A stretch of 64,000 nucleotides of DNA. It comes from Cryptomeria japonica (lineage: Eukaryota > Streptophyta > Pinopsida > Cupressales > Cupressaceae). Under the pieces are notes generated by a model. That model saw only the letters and a program-made list of their open reading frames with translations. It did not search any database and was not told the DNA's origin. Location of the stretch: the NCBI RefSeq assembly GCF_030272615.1, contig NC_081407.1, positions 143,034,897-143,098,896 on the forward strand, in the 5' to 3' direction. The position numbers and the translations under genes are program-made. This document shows, piece by piece, positions 57,420 to 64,000 of this stretch (positions within the stretch are counted from its first letter, which is position 1; every line of letters starts with the position of its first letter).

Positions 57420-59250
57420 CTTCCTTAATTTGGTATAAGGTCCCTCTATCCAAATATGAAGTCTCAAGGGAGTTGTATGTGTCAATTATTCAAGCTTCTT
57501 CTAAATCTATTCCAACCTCTTCTTCCAACACATGCCTTGTTGATGGTTGAGGATCTTTAAACTTTGAAAATATGAATGAACACACTCCTCTAGACATTAT
57601 TTAAATACCACATTTAATTATACACATGGATGCAATTGACATGATTTAGGATGTGTGCAATGAAGTGTGGAGGTTCATGAGAAATATACATTACATTTTT
57701 CTGAAGAAGATTTGGGTTTCTATCATCCTCCTTTGTTGACATCCCCTCCCCCATTGTCTAATGTATCTATGACTTTTCCAATAACTTTTAATCACAACAA
57801 GAGATAATTTTGTATGAGTTTCTTAAACCCAACTTTATTACTCTTCCCTTGAAAAATTGAAGAAAAAACCATAAACAAAATTAGGACAATCTTTTTTTCA
57901 AGCATCATCAACTATTCCACTAATGAATGTCATGATTTGGAGATTAAAATTCAACAACTTATTGTAGTTATAGTAACATTTAAATAATAGGTGACAATGA
58001 GTTATACACTCATCATATCCCTTCTAAATAACATTTATAACCTATTATGTTTTTTTCTTGATATATGACATTGGTAGCTTAATTACCTATTAGGGGCTCA
58101 TTGTCATTCATGGTACTACAATTTCATGTGCAATCATACTTGGGAGTCAATGTAATAGCCTAGTTCTTCTTGTCTCTACATTGTGGAGCAAGAATAATAG
58201 TTGTCAATTGTTCCTCTTTTTTAAGAATCCACTTTACCTTTGTTGATTTTTATTTTTTATAACTTGATATCCTTTCTTACATATAATTGTCTTGAATCCA
58301 AATTCTCTCCTTGCTTGGATGTGTGTGTTCCTTGATTAGGACCTCTTTCATTGTTTTGCAGGCAAATAAACAAAGACATTGACCTCTCCTCTCTACTTAT
58401 ACACAAAATGGCTAATTGAAACCACTTCATTTACACAAAATGTCTCCTTGCACTGATTGAGCCTCAAAAATGTGACACCCTTGTTCAACAAGGGTTGATA
58501 CTCTACAACATGATTCCTATCATTCATGAGCTCAAGGTGGTTGATTTCATGCTCAATAAAAATATGATCAAAACGTTTTGTAGTTTCACCACCATCATAA
58601 TATCATTTTGCTATTGTTAACATCATACATCCTCATGCTACACTGGCAATTCATCGGGCTCTTCTATTTATTCACTCTTTATATTTTAGTGACTACCTTT
58701 AACTTATTAACCTTCAAATAAATCATCATAATGACCCCTTCACTATCTTGTGTTGAATGAAAATCCTTCAACTGGACTGCATTGTATAAGAATTTGGTGT
58801 AAATCTTTCATTCTTTCCTTGATTTGCCATTTTTTATTATTCCACCCTACAATTTTGTATTTGAGGTATGTAAAATAGTTGCTCTATAGAGTTTTTTAAT
58901 CTCTCTACATTCTTTTGGTTGCCTTCATTTAAATTATGTAATGTTTCCATAATATCTCTTTTACAGCTATCTCTTCCTTTCTTATAGCAATGAGGCATGT
59001 ACAAGGATATTTCTTCCTAGGTTGGAATGCATGTATGTTTATTAAGGGTATCTTCTTTGTGTTGAAGGTTCTTATACTTGATCGCTATCTACCTTAATAT
59101 ATCAACCTAGAGGTATGTTGACATCTTAAGGGGAGGCATATGAGCTCTCCTTTTTTCTCGTGTTAATTCATTTATGTTATATCCTCAAACTAGAAGTGTT
59201 GTGGTACATAGCGCCTCCTAGGGCATGGTTATTATTTTTTTGAGATTAGT
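57420..59250 (+). mobile_element. Diverged remnant related to element E
   Basis: TGACATTGGTAGCTTAATTA, GGGGCTCATTGTCATTCATG and TTTCATGTGCAATCATA (58066-58150) match the element E segment at 43497-43570. Scattered similarity continues to a GGGGAGGCATATGAGC block (59130), which corresponds to GGGGGGCATATAGC in E. No frame survives. Confidence 0.6.
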
Positions 59251-59400
59251 TACTTGGAATAGCATGGATTAATGCTAGTGTGACCATTGTTGTTTTTTAC
59301 ACCTTTGCAAGTGTTGGTTATTATTGTTGTTTGTGTTTTGTGTCACTACAACAACCATTTTGTAGTAGAGTTTTTGGATTGCCTTGCGAACAAATGGTAT

Positions 59401-59489
59401 ATCTAATCTAAAAATGGTTAAAATTGAACATAATACCTTTATGAATATTTCTTGAATCCCCACACAAGGTTTTAGGATGTCATGCAGAC
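59401..59489 (+). repeat. Direct repeat X, copy 1
   Basis: The 89-bp block starts ATCTAATCTAAAAATGGTTA and ends CATGCAGAC. Copy 2 at 62150-62238 has the same length and about ten differences. Confidence 0.85.
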
Positions 59490-61050
59490 CATCCAAACAA
59501 GGTCCAAACCCCTAGGCCTACTAGCACCCAAATGGCTCAAATAGGTCAAATGCAAACCAACACTTCTCCAAATGATTCCAAAGGTATGGAATGTTTGTAA
59601 TACCTCCAAATAAGTTTTTTTAATTATTTTTGTGGTTCCAATAACTTGTTTAAGTGCAAAGCCCTCTTTTTAGCCTTCTAGGCCTAGTTGCCCAATTAGC
59701 CCTCTAGCGAGGAAAATGAATTGTTTTCTCTCAACTTTCCCAAACAACTAAACAAAAAATTTGGATATTAAACCACCCATTTGGCTTCTCTTCAACATAC
59801 CAGAAGATTGCATATGGTTGCTTTGGAAAGTATATGTTGTCCTGTAACTATGCATTGTTTTTGGACTCCAAAAATGGTAATTTTACAAAGGAAGTATATA
59901 ATGTTTTAACTCCCAGAATCTCAAAAATCATCCAATATGATTCAAAACTAAGTAAAATGAAATTATTTACAAGGTTTAACCTTCTTAGATGCAAAAATCC
60001 CTTATTTAGCCTCTCACAAACCCTTAAAAGTAGGGTTTCTCATATACCCCTATTCCAAACACTATACCATCCAAATGATGATGGATTCACCTTTAATTTT
60101 ACATGTCTAAACACTTTAAATCATAAAATGTGCCCCTCCTTAAGGATAATTTGCTACTGCTACTCCTTAGCAAGCAATTTCTCCACTCTTACATTCACTA
60201 TTTTGATGATTACCCCGATTCTCCACCCAATCTACACATCAACCTATTAGTACTTTATTGTACATGTTAGAGGAGTGCCATCCCATGAATATTAGGCCTT
60301 TTACATTCATGGAATGACCATTCTCATTGTAAATCAACCAAATCAAATACCAAATTGCCCAAATCTGTTAGAATAGTCAATGCAACTAGTCTAAAGTCTG
60401 AGACAAATGGATTATCAGTGCATCTTCCCTAAAAATAATATTTTCAAGGTCTCTGCAATGTATTAGGAATTCGAATACACACTCAAGACAAAGTTACCAT
60501 AAGCCAAAACACCAAAAAATTGCAAGAAAACAAGAATTTGTTGTTATTGCTTGTCCTAGTCTGTACACCAGCATTCTCTGTCGTACAGAGCATTACATCA
60601 ACCATTTATAACTTCTCCCTAACTATATCAACCACCTTTGATTGGTTACATTTCATGTTTAAGGCATTTAACTCCTAAAAACTAATTTCCCCCAAAAACT
60701 ACCTAGCTGTTGCATTTTAAATATTCAAATTTGTCAAATATGGAAAATGACATAATTTGATCAAAAACTCTTAATTACTGACACACAAGGTCATGAAATG
60801 ATTTATTGAACTTTCTTAAACTCTTCTAGACTCCCTAAGCCATAAATTCCTATTACATCTTTTTGTTGGTCCTAAGGTCCTTACCAGGCCCTTTAGGACA
60901 AATTACAAACTTATTACAATTTTCATCATTAAAGGCCATAATAGACCTTAAGACATCATAATTGATTGGCTCTTCACTCCTAAGACCTTCAAAAGTCTTT
61001 AATGGCTTCATTGAGTCCTTTGGTCTTCCAAATGCACCTGCACCAACTTG
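59490..61050. other. No supportable gene
   Basis: The plus-strand frame at 59834-60250 is Leu/Ser/Thr-rich with no domain. It occupies the space between repeats X and Y, which is only 30 bp in the second copy, so most of it is probably inserted or unique to this copy. Confidence 0.45.
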
Positions 61051-61184
61051 AATTCTCCTTCAATGCTTGATGAATGCTTGATTGCTTGTTCACTTGGAAT
61101 TGAATTGATTTTATAATTAAGAGATCACTTGAATTGTAGGTAGACCCCTTCAAATGATAGGGTAGGCTTCCTTTTATACCTAAT
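61051..61184 (-). repeat. Direct repeat Y, copy 1 (LTR-like, with a TATA box)
   Basis: The 134-bp block is nearly identical to 62269-62402. On the minus strand it has TAGGTATAAAAGGAAG, a canonical TATA box. TGCTTGATTGCTTG-type text is shared with the element D LTR near 20915-20950. It is probably the promoter part of a gypsy-like LTR. Confidence 0.75.
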
Positions 61185-61188
61185 ATAT

Positions 61189-61417
61189 GTCTTGAAATCA
61201 TTTTATCCTGATGGCAATAAATTAAAGTACTTTCTCTACTATCTGGTATTGGTGGAGCAGAGGTTGCATTACATTGACCTAGGATACATATTTCTGCAGA
61301 TTCAACGCAAGTTAAATGTATCCCAAGTTGATGCAAAGCAACCTCTGCTCCAGAGATCACCAGAAAATAGAGAAAGAACTTTGAATTAATTTCATTAGGA
61401 TAAAAGGCTTTCAAGAC
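61189..61417. repeat. 229-bp foldback with arms of about 110 bp and almost no loop
   Basis: The left arm starts GTCTTGAAA, continues TTTTATCCTGATGG and GGAGCAGAGGTTGC, and ends GGATACAT. The right arm is its imperfect reverse complement and ends TTTCAAGAC. The centre is near 61303. Paired blocks include GAGCAGAGGTTGC with GCAACCTCTGCTC, and AGGATACAT with ATGTATCCC. A transcript would fold into one long, imperfect hairpin. It could be a MITE, a young microRNA-like locus or an inverted duplication. Confidence 0.8.
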
Positions 61418-62149
61418 AGATAAATGGTATGCAACTGCATCTATTTGAAATGCATTACCCAAACAGCGCAATTGATCAGTCGCCTTTGAAAAGAAAGTGG
61501 TATGATGAAATCTTTGGGCATAAAATAGATGAAATGCACTCCATACTACTGTTGCACAATATTTTGGTCGATGATATTTTTAAAATAGTAAAGGAAGATG
61601 TATGGAACAACCAAATTCTTATCATTATAAACAATGAATATTTTAAGATCCTTTTATGATGTGTAAGTTGAGAATATTTTATGAAAGGTCCCTAAATGAA
61701 TACACTTTAAATTGATTTTAGCAATGACTATCGATTGTAGACAAAATCAAAGCTTTTTGGATTAGGATGGTACACAAAATATACTATCAAAAGGTTGTCA
61801 AAAATTCTTGGGACTAGGAGGTGTGAACTGGCCTACTCTTCTACTTTTCATGCCATCAAAATTTGAGTTTGATTTTCATCATTTACTTTGCCAAATTCTT
61901 CACACGTAACTCCTGAATCAATTTCCTACACACAAAATGATGAAAAATGGGTTTGTTGATGGGGGCTTTCCTAGGTCAAATAGGTTTGAATATACCTTGA
62001 CGTGTGCAATATGGAAGGTTTGTATTCTTAATCTCCTTCCCATTTCTTAATTTAAAAGATGATATTTTTATTAAATATCTCCTCTATTTTTGGAGGTAGA
62101 CATCTTTAGGAAAAGATCTCTTCCTCCCTCTTTAAAATGATCCCTTTAG
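61418..62149. other. No supportable gene
   Basis: A plus-strand frame at 61429-61659 reads YDEIFGHKIDEMHSILLLHN and is not recognised. The rest is AT-rich. Confidence 0.4.
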
Positions 62150-62238
62150 ATCTAATCTAAAAATGCTTAAAATTGAACATGATACCTTGATGAATCTTTC
62201 TTGAATCCTTACACAAGGTTTTAGGACATCATGCAGAC
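62150..62238 (+). repeat. Direct repeat X, copy 2
   Basis: Matches 59401-59489. Here repeat Y follows after 30 bp, whereas it follows after about 1.56 kb in the first copy. Confidence 0.85.
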
Positions 62239-62268
62239 TGCTGATCATGAATTTTGTGCTTTAAATTG

Positions 62269-62402
62269 AATTCTCCTTCAATTCTTGATGAATGCTTGAT
62301 TGCTTGTTCACTTGGAATTGAATTGATTTTATAATTAAGAGATCACTTGAATTGTAGGTAGACCCCTTCAAATGACAGGGTAGGCTTCCTTTTATACCTA
62401 AT
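62269..62402 (-). repeat. Direct repeat Y, copy 2 (LTR-like, with a TATA box)
   Basis: It matches 61051-61184 with two or three differences. The minus-strand TATA box is conserved. Confidence 0.78.
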
Positions 62403-62679
62403 CATACATAAAGTGTTTGATTTTTTTCTCACACATGAGGCAAGAAATGAGGGGTCATATTTTGGGTCCCAATCACGAGTACTAGGGCACCTAAGGCGTC
62501 CTAGACTTGTCAATTTAGGATGTGACATGCTAAAGTGGGCATCAATGTCTCAAGATCAGATGGACCTTAAGTAATTGTCTCCTTTGCATATGATTTGTTT
62601 GGGTGACAAACTTCACCATTCTAGTCACAAGAATTTTATTAAGTCTCAAATATAGGGATCATAACTTATTAATAATACA

Positions 62680-63190
62680 GTGAAAGTCCTTCATGAAGGA
62701 CTTCTAGAAGTATTTTTGGATGAGTCTTTGTCAAGTGCAGAGAAAAAACAATTGATGCTTAATGGATTTAAGGAACATTCTTTCAAATTGGAAGCCAAAG
62801 TTTTGAAGGATGTAGAGAAGAAGGTGGAAGAGAAAAGACTAGAAGTTTTGGTGATTAGATGTGCAACAACACATATCCAACTACAAGAAAGTATAATTTT
62901 TTTTTTAGAAAAGTGTAAAGGATCTAGTGGCGGCATACATGTTTTAAAGGAAATGGCCTAAATATACTAAGGATATTAAGGGTCACATAGATATTATAGC
63001 ATCACAAATTGTACAACTATCCAATACTATAGACATGAAGAATGATGCAGAAGGAAACGGAAGGCTTCAAATAGAAAACTTGTACATGCAACTAAATCCA
63101 TTGACTAATCAAAAGAACAAAATTAAGAAACGGTTCGATCATCTGAGAGATGTTGTAGACGTGCAACTCACCAGCTACTTAGTTTTTGCG
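62680..63190 (+). pseudogene. Unrecognised exon-like coiled-coil fragment
   Basis: Plus-strand text rich in Lys, Glu and Leu (FKEHSFKLEAKVLKDVEKKV, EEKRLEVLVIRCA) runs to 62961. After a frameshift and a TAA near 62945 it continues WPKYTKDIKGHIDIIASQIV and QIENLYMQLNPLTNQKNKIK, to VDVQLTSYLVFAG, where GGGTAAGAAT looks like a splice donor (about 63190). I do not recognise the family. The frame change and internal stop suggest a decayed gene or a retained repeat ORF. It is unlikely to be part of the DRM-like gene that follows. Confidence 0.4.
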
Positions 63191-63849
63191 GGTAAGAATT
63201 TTTTTTGTTTTGGTTATGGTTGTGGTGTTTGTAGGGAGAAATTTACAAATTTATATCTATTTTCACTATTTAATGGTTTGTGGGTTGGTAATGGTAATTT
63301 AATGTTCTTTCATATTTTTTTATAGATTCTTTATAATAGCCTATTATAGTGATTTGTTCTATTATGGATAATGTTGTGGTCAGACGGCTTTGCCGTCACT
63401 GCATGAAACCATTGCATGAGTTCTACTTTTAAAAATTACATGAAACATTTTTAATTTATTTAATTCAGTGTTATTTGAAAAAAAGTTTATCAATGATGTT
63501 TCCTTTCTCCAAGAATTGGATCTAGGATCTTTCCATCAGATAATATGTAACATCCAATGACTAAATATTTTCTTTACAAATGCTCATTTTATTTAATTAT
63601 CATCTAAGCGTGAATTAAAATTTATATGTGTGGAAGCAGAAGATACAAGCTGAAGACTCATGTGCAAGTAAATTTCATAAAAGAAAGCAAGCAAGCATTA
63701 TCTTGAATGACATGGAAACAAGCTCATCAGCTACCTAGAAGAGAGCAATTGGAGAAAAGAAGAGGAAAGTGTTAAAGGGTGATAAATACATAGAGAGTAT
63801 GCAATACAAACAAGCAATGTTTGGAGTGTGTGATGTGACGTCTCTAATT
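63191..63849. other. No supportable gene; possible intron
   Basis: AT-rich, with no frame of interest. GACGGCTTTGCCGTC at 63383-63397 is a short perfect hairpin of unknown meaning. If the exon at 63850 is part of a gene that starts to the left, this may be intron. Confidence 0.4.
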
Positions 63850-64000
63850 TATGTCTGGAGGGACTAACTAGTTTTGGAGTTCTTGGGAAACCTATTGGGC
63901 CACGCTCGGAGGAAATCAATGTGTTCATGCAAGGACCACCTTTTTTCTATTATGAGAATGATGCTTTTGTACCGAAGGATATTTGGAAGGCAATATCCAA
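63850..64000 (+). CDS. DRM-type DNA methyltransferase exon (partial, runs off the window)
   Basis: From about 63855 the frame reads LEGLTSFGVLGKPIGPRSEE, then INVFMQGPPFFYYENDAFVP and KDIWKAIS, to the window end. GPPFFYYEN followed by PK, two residues and W is the signature at the start of the catalytic domain of domains-rearranged methyltransferases (DRM1/2/3 family), which carry out RNA-directed de novo cytosine methylation in the nucleus. The usual text is ENVAxxPKGVW. Here Asp replaces Val and Gly, so this may be a DRM3-like paralogue or a decayed copy. The catalytic Cys region and the UBA domains would lie outside the window. The 5' edge of the exon is not certain. Confidence 0.65.

Noticed and set aside
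59834-60250. Plus-strand frame of 138 codons
   Set aside because: Leu/Ser/Thr-rich composition typical of random AT-rich DNA, with no domain and no promoter or splice support.
63383-63397. Perfect hairpin GACGGCTTTGCCGTC
   Set aside because: Too short to carry meaning in plant DNA. A bacterial-type terminator is not expected here, and no T-run follows.

Overview
This is plant nuclear DNA, AT-rich and gene-poor. It is made largely of long terminal repeat (LTR) retrotransposons inserted into one another. The large, decayed, nested Ty1/copia and Ty3/gypsy elements, the solo LTRs and the intron-bearing gene scraps suit a large-genome seed plant. I suspect a conifer, because several repeat families here resemble conifer repeats I have met, but I could not run a search and do not assert a species. 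No rRNA, tRNA or CRISPR array was seen.

Layout. Bases 1-6.4 kb hold a broken two-exon fragment of an acireductone dioxygenase gene, a long inverted repeat with a TATACA-type microsatellite, a cluster of CG-containing hexamers that looks like the end of a DNA transposon, and a decayed LINE-type ORF1 (DUF4283 plus zinc knuckle, minus strand). A copia-type solo LTR follows at 6.45-7.36 kb. From 7.4 to 53.6 kb lies one nest of LTR elements, most of them on the minus strand. Element F (gypsy-type gag-protease) was entered by element B (copia-like LTRs but no pol gene). B was entered by element C (Ty1/copia gag-pol). C was entered in its 3' LTR by element A (Ty1/copia gag-pol). A was entered in its 5' LTR by element D (gypsy-type gag-protease). 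Target-site duplications are exact for C (GATTT), A (TACAC) and D (CTAAC) and one base off for B (AATTC/AATTT). Solo LTRs sit in A's integrase and, twice, in B's second ORF. Element E (plus strand, gypsy-type) sits in F's 5' LTR as a partial tandem array.

Bases 53.6-59.3 kb hold older debris: a gypsy reverse-transcriptase fragment, a retropepsin fragment, a copia gag fragment and a diverged relative of E. Bases 59.3-64 kb hold diverged direct repeats, a 229-bp foldback, an unrecognised exon-like coiled-coil fragment and, at the right edge, an exon resembling DRM-type de novo DNA methyltransferases.

How the parts relate. No element here looks able to move by itself. A and C have full gag-pol layouts broken by nonsense codons, nearly all of the form expected from CAG to TAG change. 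B, D and E carry structural genes but no polymerase, so they would need enzymes supplied by other copies. D and E also share a stem-loop, in leader and LTR, with paired arms. The most interesting items are this stem-loop, the all-TAG nonsense pattern, the five-level nest, the pol-less element B with its unassigned ORF2, and the foldback at 61.2-61.4 kb.
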